Of a stretch of 49,918 nucleotides of DNA, positions 40,918 to 49,013 are shown in pieces (position 1 is the first letter of the stretch; every line of letters begins with the position of its first letter). The notes below the pieces were generated by a model, which was given only the letters and a program-made list of their open reading frames with translations, ran no database searches and was not told the DNA's origin. A program made the translations under genes and the position numbers. Source of the stretch: Dictyobacter formicarum (GTDB lineage: Bacteria > Chloroflexota > Ktedonobacteria > Ktedonobacterales > Ktedonobacteraceae); assembly GCF_016587435.1 (NCBI RefSeq), contig NZ_BNJJ01000040.1, positions 1 through 49,918 of the forward strand. Direction: 5' to 3'.

Positions 40918-41160
40918 TTATTGTTTGTAGTTTTCGACGATGTTTGGATCGCGTACCTGGGCATCTTCGGGATTTAGTCCCGCGTTGCGGCGGGCTCGTC
41001 GCTGGCGCAGCAGGTCCCAGCACTGATCCAGGCCCACTTCCAGTTCTTTGACTCGTTGTCGCTGATCTCCTTGAATTTTGCCCTCCTCTTCCAGTTGGAG
41101 AAGATGGTGTTCTTCATTCACAAGCTCTTGAATATGTTGGAGTATTTCGTTATCTTTCAT
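40918..41160 (-). CDS. DUF2630 family protein
   Basis: Small cytoplasmic helical protein, 80 residues, of unknown function. It matches the family pattern: ILQHIQELVNEEHHLLQL at the N-terminus, then KELEVGLDQCWDLLRQRRAR and DPNIVENYKQ at the C-terminus. Length and order are as expected for DUF2630, which is common in Actinobacteria and Chloroflexi. It lies downstream of the helicase gene on the opposite side of a terminator from plsC; co-expression with the helicase is not supported. Confidence 0.8.
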   Translation of the reverse strand: MKDNEILQHIQELVNEEHHLLQLEEEGKIQGDQRQRVKELEVGLDQCWDLLRQRRARRNAGLNPEDAQVRDPNIVENYKQ

Positions 41161-41245
41161 CGGCTTCCCTCTGTATATCGACAGTTCTATGTTGCACAGT
41201 GTATAACACGCACCGTGCAGCGCTAATGGATACGCTCTACAATTT

Positions 41246-44200
41246 TTAAGCTGGGCAAATAAAAAAGAATGGGCAGGTAGGACACTGTTGGGAGTCCCTG
41301 GGTTGTGCCGGATAGCGGTGCTCTTCCAATCCTTTGACTGCCTGCTCGACTTCGCGATAGAGGTTTTGCTCTTTTCTGGCCGTAATCGTGATTGGTTTGC
41401 TTTCTCCCGTACTCATATTATGGCTATGTACCTCAACGTTCTGGCCGGGATATTGTTGTCTATAGGCCAGGTGATACAGAAGATCTTTGTGTTTTGGCTC
41501 GCTCTTCTCTTTTGAACGTCCATAGCTGGTGCGTACAAAACGATCTGGCTGTTTGATGAGGTCATCGGCTGTTTCCACACGATCGATGGGAACATGCACG
41601 CTGGTGCCAGCGACATCAACGTTATAGCCCGGTTGTAGTTGCCAGCGTACCTCTTCCTGGGTGTGCAGGTGGCGACGAATGGACGCAACCACTTCCTGAC
41701 CATGTTCTTCGTACATGGTGGCAAACGGTTCTGTATGGCCACCAAGGGCCTGCCAATGCTGGAGATAGAGTTCCTGGATCTCCTGTTGACTGGGTAGATT
41801 AGCCTGATCTTTGGCGCCATCCAGTTGTCGGTGCAGCGCTTCGACGGTTTTGCGCGTGGCTTGCGTAAAGAGCCGATAGCCAGTGGGCTGATCCTCAAAA
41901 TGATAGATCGAGCTATAGGCGTATTTGCGTGGGCAGTGAAGGTAGCTTTCAATGGCGTAGGTGCTCAACGTGGGTGAGCTCATGGCCGCAATAAATTCTT
42001 CGCTGGGCTGGGAACTATGAGCACCCACGATCTCCTCTTCCTCCTCCACCAGGGTGCCGGCATAGTGTTGATTCCAGTGCTGTTTGATAATGCGCTCTTC
42101 ACTCAACCCCGCTTCAAGCGCATCCAGGTAAATGGAGCGCTGATATTTCTGCTGAGCTTTGCCATAGCGCTCGCTATAGCTCAGTACCAGTTGATCTCGT
42201 GCTCGTGTCACTCCAACATAGAAGAGACAGGCTTCGCCCACTTCATGGTTATTGCTATCTGCCGCCAGCATACCGGTGGGTGGTTTGACCTGGCCTGAAC
42301 GGCCTGAAGTGGGAAAGCGGCGCTGCATGAGGCCAGGCATATAGACCACCGGAAATTCCAACCCCTTGCTGGCGTGCACAGTCATGACACTGATCGTATC
42401 GGCCGCTATTGCCGCCTCATCTTCACTATTCTGCCGATTACCACTATCCTGCCGCAGCCGTACCAGGAGTTTGAGGTAGTCAAGGAAGTCGCGGATCTGC
42501 TCTTCCAGAGATAAAGGCTCACTGTCCACTGATTCCTGTCCATCATGGAAGCTTGCCTGCTGCTCAAGCTTCTGGCGTAGCAAGAGTTGCTGGTCATAAT
42601 GCCGGGCCGTTTGGAGTAATTGCTGATAGCCAGCCAGTTGCATGCTGCTGGTCTTATCGTCTGGTTGTGCCAGCAAGGTGCGCACCAGCGAGGTTTCAAT
42701 GAAGAGATATTGAGCTAGCAGTGACCAGATATTGGGCGCCCTGAGCAAAGAATGCACTATTTGAGAGAGGCGCAGCAGTGTATGACGTCCGGTGCTGCTC
42801 ATACCCAGGGGAGCCTCGCCAGTCAACAGCATCTGGCGGGGCGTCTTGCCTGGCTCGCGCGCTGCCAGCAGCAAAGCCTCGATATCCTGCTGGCTCAAAG
42901 CATATTCGGACTGGTGGGCCAGCCGGAGGAGTCCCATCCCGCTGATATCTGGAATTAATTGGATAGCTGAGAGTACATCTTTGATATATTCCTGTTCAAG
43001 AATGCCTCCTTGCTCGATTACAGGGAGTTCGGCCTCTAGCATGGCGGCAGTAATTTTGTTGGCCTGGCTGCGTGTGCGGCAGAGGACCACCATATCTTTG
43101 TAAGCATAACCCTGGGCCCGCTTTTGACGGATATCCGCGATCAAGCTCACCACTTCACTGGCCTCATTTGGCGCTTTAGCAATGGTGACGTAGGTTTCGA
43201 TATTGGTCAGGCGTACCGGCTGGTTCTTTCCAATTTCCTGCCCCAATTCGAGTTGTTGGCAGCGGAAAGCCTCGGCAATTGCTACCAGGTCGGGACGCGA
43301 ACGGTAGTTGCGGCTGAGCGGCAGGATTCTGGCTCCCTCGAAGTCTTGTTCGAACTGACTGATATTGGCGGGCGAAGCGCCACGAAAACCATAGATGGCC
43401 TGGTTAGCATCTCCAACCACCCAGACTCGCCTGGCCGTGCCAGCCAGCACGCGTAGCAAGACGCCGCTGGCCCGGTTCACATCCTGAAATTCATCGACCA
43501 GAATATGCGCGAATTTTCGCTGCTGCTCCTCCAGAACCGCAGGATGTTCATTGAGGAGTTGGATCGCGGATACCAGCAAGCCGCCATAGTCAGTATCACC
43601 GCGACGTTGTAGCTCTTGCTGATAGAGTGCATAGACTTGCGCCACCTCCAGTGTCTTTTCCGCCTCGGCCAGCGTCTTTTCATCGCTGGCCTGTGCGTGC
43701 ATCGCCCGCGCCAGGTCGGCATATTGCTCGGGCGTCACTAATTCATCCTTCGCACGCGCAATCGCCTTGAGCATATCTGGAAAATAGTGGGTAGGTGTTT
43801 GCAATAAGCGATAGTGGTGCAACTTCATCGCATTGGCCTGCCGGCGTAAGATCAGATAGCCCTCGGCCTCATCGATCAGCGTAAAATCTGGTCGCAAGCC
43901 TGCCAGGGTTGCATGCTGGCGCAACAGATTGGCGCAAAATGCATGGAAAGTACTGATCGTGGGCAGCGATTGTCCGGACTGCGAAAGCAGCTGCTGTAAG
44001 CGCTCCTCCATCTCCAGGGTAGCTTTTCGTGAAAAGGTCAGAGCCAGAATATTTTGAGCAGGAATGCGTAAAGTATTAATGAGATAGTCGGCGCGTCCGA
44101 TCAGCGTACTGGTCTTGCCGCTGCCGGGGCCGGCTACAATCAGCGCCGGTGTCTCAGCCTCGATGGCCGCCTGCTGGAATTCATCGTATTGTTTTTTTGC

Positions 44201-44926
44201 CGCCGGAGCCACGTTTTCTTTTGTGACAGGAGTAGAAGGGATGGCTTCTTGAATTGCCTCAGGTGCAGGAGGCGCATTCAAAAATCCAGCCAGGCGATTG
44301 AGCAGGGCGGTCGGCGAGACATTGAAGCGGGCTGCCAGCGTATGGGCTGGCGCGCCATCTCGTACAAATAACGTGTAGAGTCGAGCCCCAGGCATTAGCA
44401 GTTCGGCGGCAAAGACATTGGCGGCCAGTTCACGTTCACTGCGCGGATCATAGCCATGGGCACTACCAATTTTCTCCTGCATCTGTTCTTGCTCCAGAAA
44501 AGCCGCCATATCTTCCTGAATATCATTGTCATGGCAGGGGAAAGCCGGTGATGGTTCTGGAATCGAAGCATAGGATGTTTGAGCTAAAAAAGGCAGCTCA
44601 TGCTGCTGCGCAAAACGCCGCAGGCGCATTCCATCACGACAATGGAGCAGCGCATGGCCGATTTCGTGAGCCAGCGTAAAGCGGCGAAACGTCTCATTCA
44701 AGGAACGGCAAATCCAGATCAGATCTTCCTCTTCGTCGGGATCCATGAAACCATACGTTCCCAGCGCATAATCATCATCCGCGAACGTACCAATACTCAA
44801 TCCCAACCACTCGGCCAGATCGTCAATAGGAGTTACATCATCAGTCCACGCAGGGTTATCTTTCCTATATTCTTCAAGCACCAGTCGGGCCGTAGCCTCA
44901 ACCGTTAACCGTAATACATTATCCAC
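41246..44926 (-). CDS. Fusion: ImmA/IrrE-type metallopeptidase, UvrD-family helicase, RecB-like nuclease
   Basis: About 1226 residues in one chain. Residues 1-215 match ImmA/IrrE peptidases: HEIGH zinc motif at 87-91, third-ligand Glu166 in SERELAANVFAAELLMP, and a following helix-turn-helix. From about 245 an SF1 helicase begins: Q-motif, Walker A AGPGSGKTS (265-273), LVDEFQDVNR, GDANQAIYGFRGAS, TVHASKGLEFPVVYMPG and FYVGVTRARDQLVLSY. From about 1010 a PD-(D/E)XK-like domain appears with LSTYAIESYLHCPRKYAY, IDRVE and CPTCPFFFIC. The Cys pattern (one, then CxxC and a third) fits a 4Fe-4S cluster as in AddB. The expected DYK active-site strand reads FVRTSYGR, so the nuclease may be inactive. 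GTG at 44926 with GGGAG six bases upstream is preferred over an in-frame TTG 36 bases upstream. Confidence 0.85.
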   Translation of the reverse strand: MDNVLRLTVEATARLVLEEYRKDNPAWTDDVTPIDDLAEWLGLSIGTFADDDYALGTYGFMDPDEEEDLIWICRSLNETFRRFTLAHEIGHALLHCRDGMRLRRFAQQHELPFLAQTSYASIPEPSPAFPCHDNDIQEDMAAFLEQEQMQEKIGSAHGYDPRSERELAANVFAAELLMPGARLYTLFVRDGAPAHTLAARFNVSPTALLNRLAGFLNAPPAPEAIQEAIPSTPVTKENVAPAAKKQYDEFQQAAIEAETPALIVAGPGSGKTSTLIGRADYLINTLRIPAQNILALTFSRKATLEMEERLQQLLSQSGQSLPTISTFHAFCANLLRQHATLAGLRPDFTLIDEAEGYLILRRQANAMKLHHYRLLQTPTHYFPDMLKAIARAKDELVTPEQYADLARAMHAQASDEKTLAEAEKTLEVAQVYALYQQELQRRGDTDYGGLLVSAIQLLNEHPAVLEEQQRKFAHILVDEFQDVNRASGVLLRVLAGTARRVWVVGDANQAIYGFRGASPANISQFEQDFEGARILPLSRNYRSRPDLVAIAEAFRCQQLELGQEIGKNQPVRLTNIETYVTIAKAPNEASEVVSLIADIRQKRAQGYAYKDMVVLCRTRSQANKITAAMLEAELPVIEQGGILEQEYIKDVLSAIQLIPDISGMGLLRLAHQSEYALSQQDIEALLLAAREPGKTPRQMLLTGEAPLGMSSTGRHTLLRLSQIVHSLLRAPNIWSLLAQYLFIETSLVRTLLAQPDDKTSSMQLAGYQQLLQTARHYDQQLLLRQKLEQQASFHDGQESVDSEPLSLEEQIRDFLDYLKLLVRLRQDSGNRQNSEDEAAIAADTISVMTVHASKGLEFPVVYMPGLMQRRFPTSGRSGQVKPPTGMLAADSNNHEVGEACLFYVGVTRARDQLVLSYSERYGKAQQKYQRSIYLDALEAGLSEERIIKQHWNQHYAGTLVEEEEEIVGAHSSQPSEEFIAAMSSPTLSTYAIESYLHCPRKYAYSSIYHFEDQPTGYRLFTQATRKTVEALHRQLDGAKDQANLPSQQEIQELYLQHWQALGGHTEPFATMYEEHGQEVVASIRRHLHTQEEVRWQLQPGYNVDVAGTSVHVPIDRVETADDLIKQPDRFVRTSYGRSKEKSEPKHKDLLYHLAYRQQYPGQNVEVHSHNMSTGESKPITITARKEQNLYREVEQAVKGLEEHRYPAQPRDSQQCPTCPFFFICPA

Positions 44927-45107
44927 AGCGTGCTCCCAGCGCCTTTTAAAAAATACTAGCAAATATGAGAAAATAAAGGCATGCCAACCTGTACGCTTGC
45001 TTTTTGCCTCAGCTCATACCATATTATATCGCATAGAAAGCTTCGGTGTGGCCTTTTTAAGCCTCTGGCAGGGAGAATTTCCGATAGTCATATGGATGAA
45101 AATAATT

Positions 45108-45136
45108 TTTCCAAATGGGTCGTTCTCTGATATAAT
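45108..45136 (+). promoter_or_regulatory. Promoter for the membrane PH-like gene and coaX
   Basis: TTTCCA (45108-45113), 17-base spacer and a perfect TATAAT (45131-45136). Predicted start near 45143, about 40 bases before ATG 45183 with AAGGA as ribosome site. Confidence 0.55.
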
Positions 45137-45182
45137 GGGCCGAGATAAGATGGTGCCATATATCTTGACAAGGAATTTCAAA

Positions 45183-45866
45183 ATGGACGCAGAAGAGATT
45201 CTCACACAAGCGAACACGAGCGCGGAACTACCAGCTGGCTGGTCGTCCTTCCCGCTCCTAAAAGGGAAGGTTATCTGGGGAATCGTTGGTTGGATTTTCG
45301 GTATTTTAATGGGCGGAGGCTTATTAGCCTTAATTGTGCCAATTGTTATCCCTTTTAATTATCAGCGTGGAGCTTTTTCCATTATTTTAACTACATTGAT
45401 GTTGGCTATACTTGCATTCATCTGTGTTGGTAGTATTTATATGTTATGGGTTGACATACTGCGCCTGGCCCATCCAGAGAAACATATGATAGTGCTGACT
45501 GACACAGATTTTGTACGTAGAGAGGGTTCCCAAACTATCCAGGTGCCACTCGCAAATATTCGCCATGTGACTCCTCGTGGACGCGCACCCATCGAGCGCA
45601 CAGCCGACGAAGGTGGTGTACGCAATATTCAAGGGGCAGGCGAGAACATGATGGGTTTTATTTTCGGCCGTGGTGTGACAGCCAGTGGCCAGAAACAGAG
45701 GCGTAAACGTGTTCGCACCCCAACTTCATTAGCTTTTGTAGATGATCGTACAAACGCCGAAGTCACAGTCGTCAATGACAATGCTCATGGAGATCCTTTC
45801 CTGATCGCCGCCGTAATCAAGAAATACGCGGCTGCAGCCCGGGCGGAGGAAATGTCTCAGAAATAA
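45183..45866 (+). CDS. Membrane protein with PH-like domain
   Basis: Not a named family. Two membrane helices at about 31-55 (IVGWIFGILMGGGLLALIV) and 66-92 (IILTTLMLAILAFICVGSIY). After them, from about 100, a soluble cytoplasmic region MIVLTDTDFVRREGSQTI looks like a bacterial PH-like fold, followed by a low-complexity basic section (GQKQRRKRVRTPT) and a helical end. ATG at 45183 with AAGGA eight bases upstream gives 227 residues. It is divergent from the helicase fusion and precedes coaX by 33 bases. Function unknown. Confidence 0.55.
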   Translation: MDAEEILTQANTSAELPAGWSSFPLLKGKVIWGIVGWIFGILMGGGLLALIVPIVIPFNYQRGAFSIILTTLMLAILAFICVGSIYMLWVDILRLAHPEKHMIVLTDTDFVRREGSQTIQVPLANIRHVTPRGRAPIERTADEGGVRNIQGAGENMMGFIFGRGVTASGQKQRRKRVRTPTSLAFVDDRTNAEVTVVNDNAHGDPFLIAAVIKKYAAAARAEEMSQK

Positions 45867-45899
45867 ATAATGATTTTTCTGTAGAGAAGGGACTTATCT

Positions 45900-46688
45900 A
45901 TGTTACTTGCGCTTGATATCAGTAATACGAATATCAAGTTTGGTCTATATGATCACGATGTAATGAAGCATCTCTGGGTCGTATCAACCAGCCGGCAGCG
46001 CACGACTGATGAGTACGCCATGGTTCTCAGCGATCTGTTGCGCCACGTTGGCTACACCTTGACTGATATCGAAGACATCATTATGTCTAGCGTTGTTCCT
46101 CCCCTGACACCAGTCTTTCAAGATCTGGCCGCACGCTATTGTAACCGTGAAGCGTTGGTCGTCAACCATACGATGGATCTGGGAATCAAGCTCTTAGTTG
46201 ATAATCCCTGGGAAGTGGGGTCGGATCGGATCATGACCATCCTGGCGGCCCATCATCTCTATGGCGGGCCCGCTATTGTGATCGCTTTCAGTACCGCCAC
46301 TACATTTGATGTTGTCTCGATCGAGGGCGATTTTCTGGGTGGTGCTATCGCTCCTGGTCTCGTAATTTCCGCTGAGGCATTGAGTAGTGCGGCCTCCCAA
46401 CTTTATCGCGTCAACATGACACCACCGCGCTCCGCATTGGGAAAGAACACGATCGAGAATATGCAGTCAGGCATTATTTATGGACATGTTGGCCTGGTTC
46501 AGGGTCTGATTGCGCGGCTCAGTCAGGAGATACCCGACGTGGCCCATCCAGAAGAAATCAAGGTCATTGCCCATGGAGGGATGGCACAGCAGATGGCTCC
46601 TATTATTCCTGAAATCCAGTACGTCAATCAATATTTACCGCTCGAAGGACTGCGCATTGTCTATAATCGGCTGCGCGGACATCAATAA
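45900..46688 (+). CDS. coaX: Type III pantothenate kinase
   Basis: Phosphorylates pantothenate with ATP and a monovalent cation, the first step of coenzyme A synthesis. It is an actin-like kinase: the phosphate-1 motif is LLALDISNTNIKFGLYD at the start, the pantothenate region includes GSDRIMTILAAHHLYGG, phosphate-2 is IVIAFSTATTFDVVS with GGAIAPGL, and HGGMAQQMAPII near the end. The usual DxGNT motif reads DISNT here, a Gly-to-Ser change. It has 262 residues, the normal length. It lies behind the PH-like gene in one transcript and ends at a strong terminator. Confidence 0.92.
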   Translation: MLLALDISNTNIKFGLYDHDVMKHLWVVSTSRQRTTDEYAMVLSDLLRHVGYTLTDIEDIIMSSVVPPLTPVFQDLAARYCNREALVVNHTMDLGIKLLVDNPWEVGSDRIMTILAAHHLYGGPAIVIAFSTATTFDVVSIEGDFLGGAIAPGLVISAEALSSAASQLYRVNMTPPRSALGKNTIENMQSGIIYGHVGLVQGLIARLSQEIPDVAHPEEIKVIAHGGMAQQMAPIIPEIQYVNQYLPLEGLRIVYNRLRGHQ

Positions 46689-46707
46689 ATAGCCAGCCGC
46701 AGCAGGG

Positions 46708-46734
46708 AAGAGGGCCGTACAGGCCCTCTTTTTT
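46708..46734 (+). terminator. Rho-independent terminator after coaX
   Basis: Perfect 9-bp stem AAGAGGGCC / GGCCCTCTT (arms 46708-46716 and 46722-46730), loop GTACA, then a T-run. Confidence 0.88.
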
Positions 46735-46781
46735 CATCTTGCATGAGAAGGTATGGTTTGTCTGTATCGCTGCCCCTTCGC

Positions 46782-47374
46782 TCATTCATAGCGCAGAACG
46801 TCGAGGGGGCGTATGCGCACCGTTCTCCACGAGGTCAGCAGGGATGTGACTAACACCAGTATGATTGGATCTGCAGATCAAATGTATCGCCAAGCTGTTT
46901 ATGATAGTAGGTCAGGAATGTTTGCGTTACCACCACCTGATTGTCCGTCAGCAGCGTTGCCAGCGATCCAGATGAGGGCGAAATGAACGTGGGAGCGCTC
47001 ACCAGAGGAAAGTGCTGTGGATCAATGATCTGCACAAGCAGTCCACTGAGCGGGGGAGGAGTATTACCTATCGAGCCAATGTTCAGGTTTACCGGTGTAT
47101 AGTCGCTGATGGTCTTCGCGTGTTTTAGCTGCTCGAAAAACACGAGATCGCTCTGTTTGAGGGGCGTATTGCGGTTCGCGACTCCCACAGAGATGTCGCC
47201 ACCGTTGGCGGTACGCGAATTACTCACATACGCGCTGATCGCCATCTGCCCCGTTAACTGTGTGGCCACCACTATCATGACTCCAATCGCTATGCACACG
47301 ACGGCGAGCCGTGAGGAACCTCTACCGCGCCACAAAGAGCGTAGAGGGTAGGTGATAAAAAGAGATCTATTCAT
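46782..47374 (-). pseudogene. ABC transporter permease (MacB/FtsX type), internally deleted
   Basis: The intact part (46850-47374, minus strand) encodes about 174 residues: MNRSLFITYPLRSLWRGRGS, a first membrane helix (RLAVVCIAIGVMIVVATQLT) and part of the external domain, then a premature stop at 46850 after FDLQIQ. Just beyond it, in another frame, lies a typical FtsX/MacB C-terminus (LVLVTSLLTSWR, then RPLDVLRYE) and a stop at 46782-46784. The middle and last membrane helices are missing, so a deletion with a frameshift has removed them. Its start overlaps the ATPase gene end by eight bases, the usual coupling. Confidence 0.75.
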
Positions 47375-48119
47375 CGTCTGCCTCCGCATCTCGCTCGCCC
47401 CGATCTGCGATTACACCATCCATAAGATGGATGACGCGATCAGCATGGGCGGCAACGGCCGGATCGTGTGTGGCAAGGATAAAGGTTTTTCTAGTCTGTG
47501 TACGTAGATCGGCGATCAGCTTGAGAAAATTCTGCCCATTTTGTCTATCCAGGTTCCCGGTCGGTTCATCGGCAATAATCAGGGTGGGATCGGCCGCCAG
47601 GGCGCGTGCAATGGCTACACGTTGCTGTTCTCCACCGGAGAGTTGAGCCGGACGATGTTTCAGGCGGTGCGAGAGCCCGACGAGATCAAGGAGTTGCTGA
47701 GCGCGCGCTGAGGGTGCTCCTGGATGCTTTCCGACATACAGGGGAACCTCGACATTTTCCTGCGCCGTCAGCGTGGCGATCAGGTTATAGGCTTGAAAGA
47801 CCATCCCTACCTTACTGTTGCGCACCCGCGCTAACTTTCCCTCGGACATATGCGTAATGTCGATCCCATCAAGCACGATCTGTCCGCTTGTCGGATTATC
47901 AAGTCCCGCCAGAATGCCCAGCAAGGTACTTTTCCCGGAGCCCGATGGTCCGACCAGCGCCATTATTTCTCCACGCTGGACCCCAAAGGTAATACCTTTT
48001 AAAACATCAATATGTTCACGTCCCAGTGGAAGACGCCTGGTAATGTTCAACGCCTCTAAAACCGGCGGAACAGTCTCTTGTGGAGAGGAGGAAACATCCC
48101 CTTCTTCCTGCTTATACAT
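47367..48119 (-). CDS. ABC transporter ATPase, MacB/LolD family
   Basis: Cytoplasmic ATP-binding subunit for a FtsX-type permease, as in macrolide or lipoprotein exporters. Walker A is GPSGSGKSTLLGI, the Q-loop is VFQAYNLI, the signature is LSGGEQQRVAIARAL, Walker B is LIIADEPTGNLD and the H-loop is ATHDPAVAAHAD. At 250 residues with a short acidic C-terminus it is of normal size and looks fully functional. Its only partner visible is the broken permease downstream, so it may be an orphan. It is divergent from a two-component system across a shared operator and is probably under its control. Confidence 0.93.
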   Translation of the reverse strand: MYKQEEGDVSSSPQETVPPVLEALNITRRLPLGREHIDVLKGITFGVQRGEIMALVGPSGSGKSTLLGILAGLDNPTSGQIVLDGIDITHMSEGKLARVRNSKVGMVFQAYNLIATLTAQENVEVPLYVGKHPGAPSARAQQLLDLVGLSHRLKHRPAQLSGGEQQRVAIARALAADPTLIIADEPTGNLDRQNGQNFLKLIADLRTQTRKTFILATHDPAVAAHADRVIHLMDGVIADRGERDAEADDE

Positions 48120-48207
48120 AGCTTATTGTCCTCCATACAGTATGCAATGATAGATGTGTGCGAAGTGAAATCTAAACATAAGTCGTTGTTGTATGAGACT
48201 GAGGAAT

Positions 48208-48286
48208 AGTGTAGCTATGCTTCCTGACAATGCGCTGACACGATTTTTGGTGTTGTCAGTTAATTGTCAGATTTTTCAGCGATAAT
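48208..48286. promoter_or_regulatory. Symmetric divergent operator-promoter region
   Basis: Four half-sites: CTGACA at 48224-48229 and 48235-48240, TGTCAG at 48254-48259 and 48265-48270. Each pair repeats at 11 bases and the pairs face each other. Ten bases beyond the outer site on the plus side is GATAAT (48281-48286). Ten bases beyond on the minus side is TACACT (complement of 48208-48213). This geometry matches OmpR/PhoB-class activation of -35-less promoters (family knowledge). Confidence 0.65.
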
Positions 48287-48319
48287 AGAGTAAAAGAAGA
48301 AAAGGCAGGGAGGGCAGCT

Positions 48320-48997
48320 ATGCGTATTCTCCTGATTGAGGATAATCGGCGCTTGAATCATGAGCTCAAGATGAGCCTGGTCGATGAAGGTTATGCTGTA
48401 GATATGGCGTTCGAAGGGGTTGAAGGGCAAGCACTGGCCGAAGCTATGTCCTACGATGCGCTCATCCTCGATATTGTGCTTCCAGGGAAGGATGGACTGG
48501 CAGTGTGCCGGGAGCTTCGGCACAAGCATATCAATACCCCTATTCTGCTGTTAACCGCGCGCGATACGATAGCGGATCGTGTGCGAGGGCTGGATAGCGG
48601 AGCCGATGATTACCTGGTCAAACCCTTTGCCCTGAGCGAGCTACTTGCGCGCCTGCGAGCTTTGTTGCGCCGCAATGGAAAGGAGAAAAGTGCTGTCCTG
48701 CGCGTTGGAGACCTGAGTGTCGATCCCGCGACACATATAGTTGAACGCTCGGGGCAGCGCATCGACCTGACTCCACGGCTCTTTACGCTGCTCGAATATT
48801 TGATGCGCCATCCTGATCAAGTCCTGACGCGCGAAATGATCGCGAATCATATCTGGAACTACGAGTTTAGCGGCACTTTGAATGCAGTAGAGGTTTGTAT
48901 GCGCCGCCTTCGTCACCAGATCGATGAAGCCTTTCCAACGAAAATGCTAGAGACGGTACGCGGCGTGGGCTACCGCTTACGCAGGCCAGTGTCCTGA
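48320..48997 (+). CDS. OmpR-family response regulator
   Basis: Two-domain regulator of 225 residues. Receiver (1-115) with acidic EDN near residue 8, phosphoacceptor Asp in ALILDIVLPGKDG near residue 51, and Lys in DDYLVKPFALSE. The winged-helix domain (about 125-222) has LTPRLFTLLEYLMRHPDQVLTR and the C-terminal MLETVRGVGYRLRRP. The start ATG has GGGAGG upstream. The kinase follows after 16 bases. The gene is probably autoregulated through the adjacent operator. Confidence 0.95.
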   Translation: MRILLIEDNRRLNHELKMSLVDEGYAVDMAFEGVEGQALAEAMSYDALILDIVLPGKDGLAVCRELRHKHINTPILLLTARDTIADRVRGLDSGADDYLVKPFALSELLARLRALLRRNGKEKSAVLRVGDLSVDPATHIVERSGQRIDLTPRLFTLLEYLMRHPDQVLTREMIANHIWNYEFSGTLNAVEVCMRRLRHQIDEAFPTKMLETVRGVGYRLRRPVS

Positions 48998-49013
48998 TAC
49001 ATGGAGTTCAGTT

